From Neoceratodus forsteri (lineage: Eukaryota > Chordata > Ceratodontiformes > Ceratodontidae): 64,000 nt of DNA. The notes beneath the pieces are model-generated. The model saw only the letters and a list, made by a program, of their open reading frames with translations, was not told the DNA's origin and did not search any database. The position numbers and the translations under genes are program-made. Shown one piece after another: positions 12,001-23,590 of this stretch; positions within the stretch are counted from its first letter, which is position 1, and each line of letters starts with the position of its first letter. The DNA is taken from the NCBI GenBank assembly GCA_016271365.2, contig CM057456.1, positions 1,400,363,001-1,400,427,000 on the forward strand. Reading direction: 5' to 3'.

Positions 12001-12044
12001 AGGATGAAAAGAGCTCTTTGATGTCCATGAGTGGGATCCTAGGC

Positions 12045-13092
12045 TCAGGGGGAGCACCCATCGTCGGAGGGAGGATGCGACAGGATGGGATTCAGGTCCT
12101 GAGGTGGAGCTGGCTCCTGTGTATTAGGGGTAGGTGGCATCAGTTGTTCCAGGGTGCCATGGTCTGGTGTTATTGGTTGGTCGGGTGATGGTACCTCCAG
12201 GGTCGTCCGAGTCTCTATATGGTCATTTTCTGGTGACACATGAGGGTCTGGTGACGCTGGCTGAGAGGTTGCTGGAACGGAGGCCAGGGATGCTGACATC
12301 AAAGGGACAGGCATGTGCTGGCACTGGTCTGGAGTCGCAGCTGGCGTTGGCTTGCGTGAGGCCCGTCGAGGGGAACTAAGCTCTGAGGAGGGCAGAGGAG
12401 TCACTCTAACCCAGGGGAGGCAAGTTCATGCTCCGGCATTAGTCTAGAAAGTCAGCGCTGGAGACTGTGGCTGACTTGGAGAACACCTTGGCTGGGCGAA
12501 TGATGGGAAAGGACCCGCCACCTGAGGAAGCACCAGCCCAGCCACCTGGCTGCTGGCCTGAAGACTAGGAAGAGGGCTGTAGATTCTAGGGCTGAAGGGC
12601 AGAGGAACCTCCAGCCGATGTCAGTACAAGGGCAGGAGGCCTAACCACAAGTAGCCCAGAAGTGAGGGTGGCCTGGGAAGTCGAGTCCATCCTCTCGTGG
12701 GAGGAGGACCTGGAGTCTGAGCCCAACCTGTGCTGGGACTGGGAACGGGAGTCCGCAGAGGGCTTGTCCTTGTGTTTCTCCTTATGGTGATGCTTCCCTA
12801 ATGACTTCTTGTCCTCATGGCATGAAGAAGCCCCTGAGACAGGAGAAGATGAAGAACTTTTTCCCTGGGTCTCCTTCTGCATGGCTGCAAACTGTTTCTC
12901 CATCAAGAAGGATCTGAGGGCTTTCTGGTGGCGAATCCTGGTCCTGCTGTTGAATTTCTGGTAATGCTTGCAGGCCTCGGTGTTGTGATCTGGGCTAAAA
13001 CAGGAGAAGCAGGCCAAATGGCCCTCTTTCAATGGTATCTGACTGCTGCAGGACTGGCGCCGCTCGATGGAGGATGAAGGGGAAGAAGACAT
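12045..13092 (-). pseudogene. DIRS gag fragment of element A
   Basis: The start at 13092 (MSSSPSSSIERRQ) parallels the MSSPS starts of copies F and H. At about residues 26-39 is a perfect CX2CX4HX4C zinc knuckle (CFSCFSPDHNTEAC), followed by a basic helix region (FNSRTRIRHQKALRSFLMEK), a Ser/Lys/His-rich stretch and, after frame changes, a Pro/Ser/Thr-rich region at 12045-12404. The capsid-like C-terminal half of DIRS gag is missing. The knuckle is presumed to bind nucleic acid in the particle. This is the best-preserved knuckle of the ITR-bearing copies in this region. Confidence 0.75.
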
Positions 13093-13392
13093 GCAGAGAA
13101 AGTGGGTAACTTGAATTATTTTTAGAAAATAAAAAAGGGTGATGAAAAATGCAGTTGACAAAAGCAGAAGGTATCCATGGAGCCGATGTGTGTGGGTCGA
13201 CAGAGGGAACAGTACTGAGGTGGGGCTGGGGGGGCACCCCTTTTATACCACAGGCCAACGTCAGGGCCCATGTCAGGGGGTGGTCCCTGCTCTAGACTGC
13301 TAGCTAGAAGTTTCCATGGGGTCCTGGTACCTGCTGGCTTCAGTCCTTAAGGTGTAACCTGCTGCAAGAGCTCCCCCTTTAAGTTAGATCAG

Positions 13393-13495
13393 CAGATTCC
13401 CAATATGCACAGAGACAAAATCTGGATTTCTACATTATTTTGTTTAAAGGTTGCCAGACTTTATGTAACCCTGATTTCTCTACATGTTAAAAAAA
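13393..13495. other. Short host spacer between DIRS elements A and B
   Basis: About 100 bp of A/T-rich sequence matching neither element. It is probably original HYCC1 3' sequence separating two independent insertions. Confidence 0.45.
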
Positions 13496-13844
13496 ACAGT
13501 TATGTAAGAACTTACCGTAACAGTAGATCTTCGATGGGACAGGAGTCATCGGGTCCCGCAGATGGAACTTCACCACTGATGAAGCAGGATCCACATGGAA
13601 GATTTTCGGCAGTACAGCTGGGGCCACCCTTGCCAAAGTCATCTGTCAATGTCACCAACTCTATAAACACGTGAGCGGCCCTGCTCCCTGTTCAGTTCTT
13701 TTCCCCGGAGACAAAGGGAGCATAGCTCTAGCCATGGGGGACCGAGGTGCCCAGTCCCATATGAAAGGCTGGATACATCAGATAGCCATTTCTATGAGAG
13801 AGAGAGACCCCCAAAAAGGGGGAATGGTGGGAGGGAAGGGGGAC

Positions 13845-13960
13845 TTGCTGACTGAGATCCCCTCAAAGATCTACTGTTACGGTAAGTTCTTACGTAACTG
13901 TTCTGTCTTCTTCGGGGGAATCTCAGTCATCAGGTCCCACAGATGGAACAAGTCCCAAGC
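13845..13960. repeat. ICR of DIRS element B
   Basis: agatctactgttacggtaag (complement of the left end) is followed by cttcgggggaatctcagtca (complement of the right end). GGTAAGT lies at 13881-13887. Confidence 0.8.
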
Positions 13961-14049
13961 AGTTACATATGCACAGAAACAGTCTGGGAGGAAGGCCAAC
14001 CTTAAACTTAAGACAGGATGCCCTGCAGCACAGCCCTGCCAACACCTGC

Positions 14050-15000
14050 ACGGGCTCATGAGGCAAGGTTCTGGCAGTAGTGCTTGGTGAAGGTAGGGAT
14101 GGTACTCCAGGTGGCAGCAGCACAAATGTCAGTGGCTGAGACCCCTCTGAAACAGGCTACGGAGGTAACCATGCCCCTTGTGGAATGAGCTTTCACCGCT
14201 CCTGGCAACTCTTTGTCATACGTATTGTAGCAGAACACAATGCAGTTTGCCAACCATTTAGACAAACTTTGTTTAGAAACTTGAACGCCCTCTCTGCCTT
14301 GGGGTGAAAGAAACAAAAAGCTGCTTTGACTTTGTGCATTCCTTAGTCCGTAGCAGGTAATACTTCAAAGTTCTGCACACATCTAACATATGGAGTAGTG
14401 CTTCCCCTGGATTGCCATGCTCAGGAAAATAAACGGGAAAGTGGATGGACTGGTTCAGGGTAAACTCAGACACCACCTCAGGGAGAAACTTAGGATTCAT
14501 GCACAAAGACACACTATCTTTGTGAAAAATCAAATAAGACTCCTCACACCAGAGGGCCTGAAGCTCAGAAGTCCTTTGATTTAATAGTAATAGCAACCAA
14601 AAATAACACTGTCCAAGAAATTAAGCATAACTCCAGTCGCTGCTGGCTCAAAAGGAGACAGGGTCAATTTCTTCAAAACAAAATTCAGATCCCAAGCTGG
14701 GACAGGGGTACGGACTGGAGGTTTCAGGTGTAGGATCCCCCTCAAGAAAGTAAGGGGAACATCCAGCTGAGCCATGGTGCAGTCACCCACAGGCTTACAG
14801 AAGGCCAAGATAGCCGATAGGGTCACCTTGAGGGAGGAGTACTGGAGACCAGAGTCCGACAGTGATATCAGGCAGTCCAGAATTTGGCTCATCAGACAAG
14901 TGAAAGGGTCCAGATTATGTCTGGCAGCCCAGATGGCAAGCCTCTTCCAGTTCATGGCATAAGTGACTCAAGTGGAGGGCTTCCGAGTGCCCACTAGGAC
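14050..15000 (-). pseudogene. DIRS tyrosine recombinase of element B, frameshifted
   Basis: A tyrosine recombinase of the type DIRS elements use in place of an integrase. Its N-terminal arm-binding part runs from about 14955 (AMNWKRLAIWAA) to 14600. The catalytic part continues in other frames: the first arginine in NQRTSELQAL (about 14570), the HxxR box as HSTRG (about 14195), then AATW and the nucleophile tyrosine in FTKHY (about 14070). All catalytic positions can still be read, but at least two frameshifts separate them, so no functional protein is made. It lies directly inside the ICR, as expected for this element class. Confidence 0.8.
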
Positions 15001-16190
15001 TCTGCCACCCTATGGGAAGCCCCGAATCTGGTGATGGCTACATTCTCAGGAGCCAAGCATGCCACTGAGCCTGCGTCAGCAGATTCCTGCTTAGAGGGAG
15101 AGGGGCTGGAGGTTCCATCGCTAGTTGCTGTAGTAATGGGAACCATATCTGTCGAGGCCACAATGGAGCTACTAGGATCATGCTGGCCCCCTCCATCTGC
15201 AATTTGATTAGCACCTTCTGAATCAGAGGAAATGGAGGGAAGGCGTAAAGGAGAGGGACAACGCATCTCGACAGAAAACTCCAGGCCCTGGACCGAGCAA
15301 GCAAAAACTGGGCAGTTTTGCATTGAGTAGTGACGCCAAAAAAGGTCTAACTCTGGAATACCCCATCTGTCAAACAGATCTTCTGCGATGGATGAGAGAA
15401 GCTCCCACGCATGCATGCTGGACTGAGACTGGCTGAGGCTGTCCGCTAGAGTGTTTAGCACTCCTGGGACATGAACCACTGAGAAAGTTAGACTGTGGCC
15501 CATGCACAGTATCACACTCTCATGGCTTCCCTGCACAGGGGATGCGAATGTGTCCCCCCTTGCTTGTTGATGTAATACACAACACTGAGAATGTCAGACT
15601 GAATCAGCAGTTGGCCCAGTAGGAGATGGTTCTAAAAGGCCTGCATGGCATACTGGACCGCCCACATCTCCAGGACATTGATACGCAGCAAGGTTGTGAG
15701 CTGGGACCAAGAGCCCTGGGTTCGAAAGGGACCAAGGTGAGCCACCCAGTCCAAACTGGATGCATCCGTGGTGAGGATCTGCTGGGGGGAGGAAATCTGG
15801 AAGGGGACCCCTTGAAGCAGGTTCAGGGGTTCCATCCACCACTGGAGCACCTTGCGGACAGGGAAGAAGACCAGCACTAACTGATCTAATTTGTCCGTGT
15901 GCTGGTCCCATTTTACTTGGAGAGTCCACTGGAGAGTGCACATGTGCAGCCTGGCCAGCGGAACAGTGGGGATGGTCGCAGCCATCAATCCTAACAGCCT
16001 CAAGTACACTCTTGCAGGGACATAACAGCTCTAGGCGACCTCCTGAGCCTGAGCAATAAGTCACTCCACCCTGTTCTGAGGCAGGAAGGCCTTTCCCTGC
16101 ACAGAGTATAGAACTGCCCCTACATACTGCAGACTTTGGGACGGGACCATGAGCAACTTATTCAAGTTGACCGTAATGCCCAGGGAGAGA
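15000..16190 (-). pseudogene. DIRS pol fragment of element B: RNase H and end of RT
   Basis: Reads, with frame changes, from the RT thumb (GKAFLPQNRVE, about 16090) through the DIRS connection (LHMCTLQWTLQVKW), the RNase H motif TTDASSLDWVAHLG (about 15765), INVLEMWAVQYAM and the C-terminal VPGVLNTLADSLSQSQ. After this comes the conserved DIRS post-RNase H region (RWGIPELDLF, about 15360). No methyltransferase motif was recognised. The upstream RT palm is cut off at about 16190, where element C begins. Confidence 0.75.
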
Positions 16191-16657
16191 ACAGCTGAAG
16201 AGTTCTCTCCAGAGTCTACAGGAACACCCTAAGGGTCGATGACCAAAGACCCCCCTTGGAGAGAGACAAAAGGTAGTCGAGAATGTTAGCCACTGGACAG
16301 GATAGAGGATCCAGGCCCTTGCCCTGACACCAAATGGAAAATCTTTTCCACTTGAAGGTGCAACATTTCCTGCTCGATTCCTTTCTGGATGCCTCCACCA
16401 TGGTGAGGGCATACTCGGAAAGACCCAAGCCTGGAACTCTAGCCGCTCAGGTAGTAGGCTGTGAAGTGCAGAGATTGAAGGTCTGGATGGTATACCTTCC
16501 CCTAACTGAGAGATCAGGTATGGGCGTATGCAAAGCCGCTCCGAGGGCCTGCAGCAGAGGCTGAGGAGATCTGGATGCCAGAACTGGCGAGGCCAGTCTG
16601 GGGCCACCAGGATCACCTTCGCCTTGTCCCTCCTCACCTTGAGGAGCACCTTTTGGG

Positions 16658-17643
16658 TCAAGGGAAATGGAGGGACGGCACAGAGGAGGCCTGGGGTGTA
16701 CGGCCTCGAGAAGGCTTCCCCCTGCAGCGAGACCTGCTGAGGGGGGGCGGGCATGGAACAGCCTCAGCTTGATGTTTTCCCCAGTGGGAGAACAGGTTGT
16801 AAGCTACCTCTGGATGGAGAGACCACTCATGGGATGTCTGGCCTAAGCGGCTGAGAGCATCCGCCAGATGGTTGAGGCTCCTGCCACGTGGATGGCTACG
16901 AGATCTGCCTCCAGATGACTCGCGAGGGTCCAGATGTGGAACGCCTCCCTGCACAGCAGATGGGAGTGCGTGCCGCCCGGTCTGTTGAGGTAGTACATGG
17001 TCATGATATTGTCCGTCTGGACTTAAACCACTTGACCCCGGAGCTGAGGAGTGAAAGCTCACAGTGCCAGTCTGACTGCTCTGAGCTCCAACAGGTTGAT
17101 GTGGCAGCAGGACTCCTCAGGGGTCCAGAGCCCATGGGCCCTTTTGTCCCTCATGTGGGCTCCCCAGCCCAGGAGAGAGGCATCGGTCATAAGGACGACC
17201 GTCGGCTCAGAGAAGACAAACGGGATCCCTTCATGCAACCAGTCTGGGGTGGTCCACCACTGGAGAGAGTCCCACATCTTCTGGGTTACTGTGACCAGCT
17301 GGTCGTAATGACCATGGCACTGGGTCCACTGGGTGGCCAGCTCCCACTGGAGCAGGCACATGTGCAACCGGGCCCAAAAGACCACTGAAGTACATGCCAC
17401 CATGTAACACAGAAGGCGCAGAAAGTCCCGGGCAGGGCGCAATTGCCCAACCAGAAATGATGGGGCAAAGGAGGAGAGAACCTCTGCTCTGTGCCCCGGA
17501 AGCAGAGCTCTGGCTTGACACAAGTCGAGCTCTGCCCCGATGAAGCCTTTTACCTGAGAAGGCACGAGTTCTGACCTAGTCTCGTTGATCAGGAGGCCGA
17601 GTTGGGAGCAGGTCTGGAGGGCCACGCCCCTGGACCTCTCCAC
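16658..17643 (-). pseudogene. RNase H and RT C-terminus of element C
   Basis: The frame at 17059-17643 reads through KGFIGAELDLCQARALLPGH, the DIRS connection HMCLLQWELATQW, the RNase H motif LMTDASLLGWGAHM and INLLELRAVRLAL. The remainder (LADALSRLGQTSHEW at about 16850) is frameshifted and runs into the recombinase start. The first RNase H aspartate and glutamate are retained. Confidence 0.75.
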
Positions 17644-18240
17644 CTCCTATTGGGTGGAACCTGCTAGAAGCCAGTCGTTGAGGTAAGGATAAATCCTGAC
17701 CCCCCCCCGATGCTGGAGATGGGCCACCACCACTGCGATGCATCTGGTGAAGACTCGTGGGGCCGATGACAGGCCGAACGGCATGGCTTGGAACTCGTAC
17801 AGGGTCTCTTCGACCCTGACGCGGAGGAACCTCTGATGGGATGGACAGATTGGGATGTGAAAAAAATGTGTCCTGCAGATCCAGTAAACAGGACCACATG
17901 TTTCCCTCCAAGGATGGTATGATCTGGGACAGAGTGACCATCCAAAAGGTGCGTGACCTGAGATATTGATTCAAGTCATGCAGATCTAGAATGGGGTGCC
18001 AGCCCCCCATCTGCTTGGGCACCAGGAAGTACCTGGAGACAAAGCCTGGGTCTGCTGGAGGATTCGCCACTGCAGCCATAGCCTCCTTGAGGAGGAGCTG
18101 AGCGATGTAGTCTCTGACAGCCGACTGAGTCTGAGCAGATACTCTTTCTTCCCGAGGGCCGTGGGTTCGGCTTGGAGGGTACTGCTCGAATTCCAGAGGC
18201 AGTCCCTGGCCGACCACTTCGAGAACCCACCTGTCTGAAG
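17576..18240 (-). pseudogene. RT of element C, catalytic motif mutated
   Basis: The RT fingers and start of the palm are readable (FVSRYFLVPKQMGGWHPILD; motif A region SCLLDLQDTFF). The catalytic box, read at about 17675, is YLNDW rather than the YLDDW of intact DIRS copies, so the first catalytic aspartate is lost. A frameshift separates motif A from the catalytic box. The start overlaps the end of gag in another frame, the usual DIRS arrangement. Confidence 0.75.
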
Positions 18241-20680
18241 TGACAGCAGACGGCGGAAAGGAAGTGGCGGAGTCGGCCCCCCCACAGGAGGACCCAAAAC
18301 TGGCGTGACGGGAGAGGGGGTGGCAGATCCTGCCCCGTCACTGAACAGGCTTGGAGGAGGAGGATCCAGGACTGGAACCACGGCCTCCTTTACAGGCCTG
18401 TGAGGGTCTGGGCTTGGGCTGGGGCGCCAAGCGTAAGCCTGCTGTTGTTTCTGCTGTCCTCCTTGAAAGGAGGATTGCTGAGCCACAGGGGAAGAATGTC
18501 GAAAAGGCTTATTCTTTTTCTTCTGCTGGCTCTTGCCCGAAAAGCCCTTGGCAGAAGTAGCGTCCAAGGTGGCAATGGACTGCTCAATGTGCTGAAGGTG
18601 ATCAGCCACTCCTGGGCCGAACAGGTCGGTCCCTAGAAAAGGCATGTCAGCCAGTTTGTGCTGAGTGTCCGCTGGGAAGGAGGAGAGTCTTAGCCAAGCC
18701 CTGCGATGAGAGGCAACTGCAGCTGCCATCGAAAAGGCACAAGTGTCCCCAATGTCCAGGGCTGTCTGAAGCTGCTGTTTGGCAACAGCTCGGCCTTGGT
18801 CCCGGACCTGTTTGGCCATGGTCTGCATGTCCATGGGGAGATGTGGGAGGACTTCATCCAGAGACCCTAGAAGGGCGTGGGAGAAGTGTGCCATGATGTG
18901 GCCGAACTTGCCTGACAAAGGCCCAAGAAAGAAGCCGCATAGACCTTCCTGGCTGAATGGTCCAACAGCTTGGACTCTTTCTCAGGAGGTCAGTCAGTAT
19001 CGGAAGAACTGCCAGTACGCCTGAACACAGAGGCGGTCACCAGGCTCTCGGCCGAAGGGTGCTCTGTGAACCCCGCAAGGGACCCCATGGGCACCGCATA
19101 CTTGCGGGCCATGCGAGCAGATGGAGCTGGACAAGATGCAGGGATATGCCAAAGTTCAAGAGCCGGGCCTACTATGGCCTTGGCCACCAGAAAGGCCTCT
19201 GTCGGGGTATCCCCTCTCTCGAGGATGTCCGTGACAGGGTACTCCGACTTTTTCTGGATAGGCTCCAGGGGCATCCCTGTGGACTCAGAGATGAGGCGGA
19301 GAATGCCCTGAAAAGATGAGGGACCTTCCTCCATCTCTATCCCACCACCTGAGTTGTCATCCCCGGGATGAGAATGCAAGCCGGTGACATCTGAATCCGA
19401 GGAATCTAGATATAACGGTCAACCACCCAGGTAACCTTCGACCCGCCGAGGGCGGTCCGGGGTGACAGTGACTGAAAGATGCCGGGGAAGCCCAGTGTCT
19501 GGCCTGTCTTCTTTAGAGGGAGCCCCTCCCACAGGTTGCTTAGGCAGTGGTTCCACCATAATCGGTGAAAAGTCTGGTTTTGGCCGAACCGGAGGTTTTG
19601 CCCACTCCGCGGGTGGGGGAACCGACTTGATCGGCTCTGAAGGAGTCCGCTTCAGCCTAGGAGGCAAAAGCCAAGTAATGGCCAGGGTAGAAGCTGGGGT
19701 TGGCTTGTGCCCGGTCAAAATCAGCTGCTGCTACAACAGCTCCTCATAGCACTGATGGAGTTTCCGCCGGAGCCTCTCCTCATTCGAGGAGAACAAGGAC
19801 AGTTGACAGCGTCGCCTCTTTTTAGAGCATTTATGGCTTTTCCTCGGCCTATCGGTCGAGGGGGTCTGAGACCTCGATCGAGATCAAACAGGCCGACTCG
19901 GTCACTCGGGAGACACCGGCAGGACTGCCGATTTCTAGGGTCGCGGACCACTTCCTCGATGGGGAGTACCAGCAGGCTGGGTCTCCTCATCGGGGAAAGT
20001 CAGAATTGGAGTTTGAGCAAGGGAATCATTGACCGGAGTTGGCAATATGGGATCTATTGGGTCGATGACTATTTCAACATTGTTGATCGACGGTTCGGTT
20101 GACTGACCAGACGGCAAAGTCGAGAAGCCAGCGGTCGAAGAAGCAATCTCGACCGAAGTCAAGATCGCATGTTCCTGGGAACAAGATCTCTCCCGCTTCC
20201 AAGAGTGTCTTCATCAGGATGAAGATGATCCCAGATCCTTCTCCCGCCTACGGGATCGAGAGGAGTGCGTGCCCACAGGACCCTCTCACGTGGTCGGAAG
20301 AGACTGGCACAACTATCAGAAGGTACCCGAGAAGGTGGAGCCTAGGTGAAGCGGAACGAAGAAGCTCAGAGTTGTTTCTGCAGCTGCTTCCTCTTCGAAT
20401 GCTTGCATGCGTTCCAATTGCTCAGCGGATCCCACAGCCATGGAAACCGCTCACCGAGCCTCCTTGGATTTCACTGGAGGGTTCCGTTTCTCCGGCCTCC
20501 CCTACTTCAGGTGTGCGAGATGGTCATCAAGGATGTTAGGGTGGAAAGCGAGACACAAATCGCATTTCAAGGTATCATGGATGACACCGAGACAGTACAC
20601 ACACGTGTGCGCGACATTGTCTGGCCGCATGGGCACCGACCAAATCCGGGGGAAGACTTGTCTTCCATAATCAAAGGTAA
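17986..20680 (-). pseudogene. gag of element C
   Basis: The C-terminal capsid-like part (17986-18918) is open over 310 codons, including FSMAAAVASHRRAWLRLSSF and FGPGVADHLQHIEQSI, matching the A-x-S-x-R-R-x-A-W-L-R phrase of the other copies. Upstream parts (18990-19379, 19419-20162) are acidic and Pro-rich and in several frames. The N-terminal zinc-knuckle region (about 20350-20680) is degenerate. Gag is the presumed particle-forming protein of the element. Confidence 0.7.
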
Positions 20681-20937
20681 GTAGTTGCGATCGCTAATGC
20701 GAACTAGACGGATTTTCAGAATAACCAAAGGTTTTTGAGCCAGGGCCTACAAAATGCATGAACATGAGGGAGGCAACCTCTGTCTTCCAGCAGAAAGGAA
20801 GATCTGGTGTCATGGGGCGGAGCCGAGGTTATACCACCTGGGTGGGTGGGAGGTGCCAGCTTGAAGACTTCTGGCACATCTTAAAGTGGCAAGGTACCTG
20901 CCAAAGAGTGTGGATGAACAACATACCCACGATCCTA

Positions 20938-21330
20938 GAACTTCTTGTACTGGACATACTGATTGAGGTCCTTGAGATCTAAGGTAGGCCTCAGGTCTCC
21001 AGTTTCTCTGGGGACCAGGAAGAACCTGGAGTAAAATCCCATGTTTCTCTGGTGCCTGGACACTGGCTCGATAACCTTTTTGTGCAGAAGGGACTGTATC
21101 TCCTCCCTGAGAACTGACAGGTGGATTAGATGTAGGTGGAGGACACTGGAGGAGTCTCTGGGGGTGGCTCGATGAGCTCCAGAATGTGATCCCTTTCTAT
21201 GATTTGAAGAATCCAGGCATCTGACATGATGGATCTCCACTTACTGAGATGGGGGTGGGAACCGACCTCCGAACACCTCCTCTTGGTCAGGGACTGAAAT
21301 TGGGGGGGGTGGCAAGGAGCCAAGCGGAGG
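20938..21330 (-). pseudogene. RT N-terminal fragment of element B
   Basis: RT fingers of B: VLREEIQSLLHKKVIEPV, then YSRFFLVPRETGDLRPTLDL and NQYVQYKKF, ending at an abrupt junction with element C. The preceding WILQIIERDHILELIEPPPE is the conserved DIRS pre-RT phrase. The catalytic palm is absent. Confidence 0.8.
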
Positions 21331-23283
21331 TGGATCTAGCCGCTGGGGCTGGTTCATCACCCCTGGGGCACTTGGCTGTGGCACCGGCAGAGGAGGAGCG
21401 GGCAATGCAGCAGACACTCTGTGTTTACTTTGGGGCCGAGAGACAGCTCTTGGTTTGTTGGACACCTTGCAAAAGGGAGGGTACTGTCTGCTCTTGGGTT
21501 GAGTATCATAGAATGAATGGACAGACTTGACAGCCCTGCCAGATGCCTGCAGCTCATTTAAGATGTTCTGCACATCTGGACCGAACACCTTGGAGCCATT
21601 AAAAGGGGCACTAAGCACCTTTTTGCTGGACATCAGCAGGGAAAACCCAAAATCCTAAGCCAGGAGTGCCTACAAAGGCAAATGCTGATGGCAGTAGCAC
21701 TGGCATGTGTCTGAGATCTCACAGAGGGCCCGCAAGAGGTGCTAGCTAATATCCTCTGCATTGTGCAGGCACTTAAGAACCGCTTGCTTTTGGGTACAAT
21801 CAGGAAGGGCTTGCGCCACGGCCTTGCCCTTCCTCCAAAGGGTATTCTGGTACTTGACCATGTGAGAAAGGTAATTCGCAATCCTCAGCCCAAGGGTGGA
21901 TGAGACATAGACTCTCTTGCCCAAGAGATCAATCCTACGGGATTCTCTGTCGGGTGGGGGGGAGCTAAGATGCTTGGGCACCTTGAAACTACCATGGGCT
22001 GCCTTTATAACCACAGAATCTGTCTCTGGTTGGGCAGCATAATGAGGAAGACCCTGAGGGGCATGATATAACTTATCAGTCCTGTGGGGCATGGCTGGCA
22101 ATATATCAGGCCTGTGCCAGGCTGCAGCTGAGGCATTCCTCAGTGCAGGAATGACTTTGGGAGGTGAGACTGGAATTTCTAGGAAATTCACCACATCTCA
22201 CCTGGTGGCATCCTATTCCTCAGTATGAAAGCCCATGGCTGAGGACAGCTGCTTCATAACATTGAAGAAAGCAGGGTCTTCTGGAGGAGACCTAAGAGTG
22301 TGCTTGACAGAGTCCTTGCTCACTGAGGAAGCTGTGGATCTGTCAGAGAAGTGGGGCTCTTCCTCTTCCTCCTCTTCATCGGGTAGGATAAGGTCAGGAT
22401 GGTACTCCTCCTCAATGTCGACCTGTTTCAATTCTAGGTCAAATGAGCGAGGTACCAATGATGGCCTGCGAGGAGCAGCTCGTGGAGGCCGGAGTTGTGT
22501 TGATGATAATGGTGCCATCAACGGCGCAGGCAATGCAGGCCTATATGCGCCCAACTGGTAAACCAAAACCATAGTGAATTTGGTTAAAATGTAATTGAGG
22601 TCGATAAGAGTGGATAGCTGCTTCGGAGTGGGGGGGGGGGGGATGGTGCAGGAAATTATGACCCGTCAGACAGGCCCCGAGAACCCGAAGAGCCCACAGC
22701 CTGAGGACCGGGGGAAGCATCTGGCCTAGACAGGAAGACCATTGATAATGGTCCTGTCATCAATGAAGAGGGAGCCGACAACCCAGAGGTCAACAGCCAA
22801 CCGCCTTGCACATCAAGTCGGAGGTGCTGTCAGTAGGGGGCTGGTAGGAACAGAGACCTGGACAGTAGACTTAGGTGTCGGTGCAGCCGCAGCCGATGGA
22901 GTACCCCCAGATGATGAGGCCATCGGGGGATGGGACCACCGCTGGGGGAGCGGTCCCAATCTAATTTTTTATGACTTTTCCCCAAGGGCTTGTCTCAGGC
23001 ATTAGCAGCCTGGGAGCTCAATGACCCTGCTGGCGACTGGGAAGGAGGGACTCCGGAGGACCCCTGCCTAGAACTGGCTACCTGTTGCTCCATGAGGAAT
23101 TTTTTTAAGAACCTTTTTGCATTGCCTGAGGGTGGTTTGATTAAACTTCTGGCACAGCACACAGTCTGAGGTGTCGTAGCCAGGCCCAAGACAGCAGACA
23201 TAGTGAGTGTTCGTCTGCAGGGGCAATCTTTTTTCTGCATGGCAGCGACTGAAGACAGAAGCTGAAGGATTAACTCTCAACAT
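21241..23283 (-). pseudogene. gag of element B
   Basis: Broken gag. 22995-23283 holds the N-terminal knuckle in degraded form (VCCLGPGYDTSDC, in which the histidine is replaced by tyrosine) followed by LCQKFNQTTLRQCKKVLKK. 22213-22572 is acidic (an EEEEEEE run). 21742-22194 carries the conserved DSVVIKAAHGSFKVPKHLSS and PDRESRRIDLLGKRVY phrases shared with copies D, F and H. 21241-21633 is the C-terminal part, ending in overlap with RT. Confidence 0.75.
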
Positions 23284-23590
23284 AAACGAGGTAAAGGAAT
23301 CTCTTTAGAAAAAGAGATTCTAAAAAATTAAGTATGGAAAAGCTGTAGGTGAAAAATGGCGCAAAACTGAGTCAGAGCTTCCACAGAGACCCATGTGAAC
23401 AAGCTCACGGCGGGAAAGAACTGAGGAGGGAGCGGGACACTCATGCCTTTATAGGACTGGTAACGTCGACAGAGGACATCGGTGTGGGTGGCTCCAGTTG
23501 TACTGCTGAAAATCTTCTATGTGGATCCTGCTTCACAGACAGTGAAGTTCCATCTGTGGGACCCGGATGACTGAAATACCCCCAAAGAAG

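Larger units (their letters stand above)
11572..13392 (-). mobile_element. DIRS element A, non-autonomous (gag fragment plus ITRs and ICR)
   Basis: A short DIRS copy with both ends present. The left end (from about 11572) contains ACTCACT and gatctttgagag. The ICR spans 11905-12000 and joins the complement of both ends. A partial gag follows at 12045-13092. The right end finishes at about 13392 (gctgcaagagctcccccttt). RT, RNase H and recombinase are missing, so it would depend on a full-length relative for movement. It lies in the probable 3' untranslated region of HYCC1 in the same orientation as the gene. The left terminal repeat has a CRE-like box, a CCAAT box and a TATA box in close order. 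Confidence 0.8.
16190..20937 (-). mobile_element. DIRS element C, nested inside the RT of element B
   Basis: A second DIRS family copy between the two parts of B's RT. From right to left it shows a putative terminal repeat (20700-20937), gag (17986-20680), RT (17576-18230), RNase H (16658-17570) and only the first third of a recombinase (about 16200-16440, FSIWCQGKGLDPLSCPVANI). It has no ICR or left end, so it is truncated on its 3' side. The left breakpoint falls mid-recombinase and the right one immediately after B's NQYVQYKKF. B's palm was deleted at the same time, so this is a replacement rather than a simple insertion. Confidence 0.7.
13496..23590 (-). mobile_element. DIRS element B (host of nested element C)
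   Basis: A large minus-sense DIRS copy. The left end at 13496 has ACTTACC at 13510-13516, the ICR is at 13845-13960, the recombinase at 14050-15000, RNase H and part of RT at 15000-16190, RT fingers at 20938-21330, gag at 21241-23283 and the right end at about 23590. The terminal phrases catcgggtcccgcagatgga (left) and tctgtgggacccggatgact (right) are inverted versions of each other. Between its RT pieces lies element C, and the B palm region with the catalytic motif is absent. All frames are broken. It sits in the probable HYCC1 3' untranslated region, in the gene's orientation. Confidence 0.85.

Noticed and set aside
22627..22641. G homopolymer in element B gag
   Set aside because: Simple run; it may be an assembly or replication slip and carries no annotation value.
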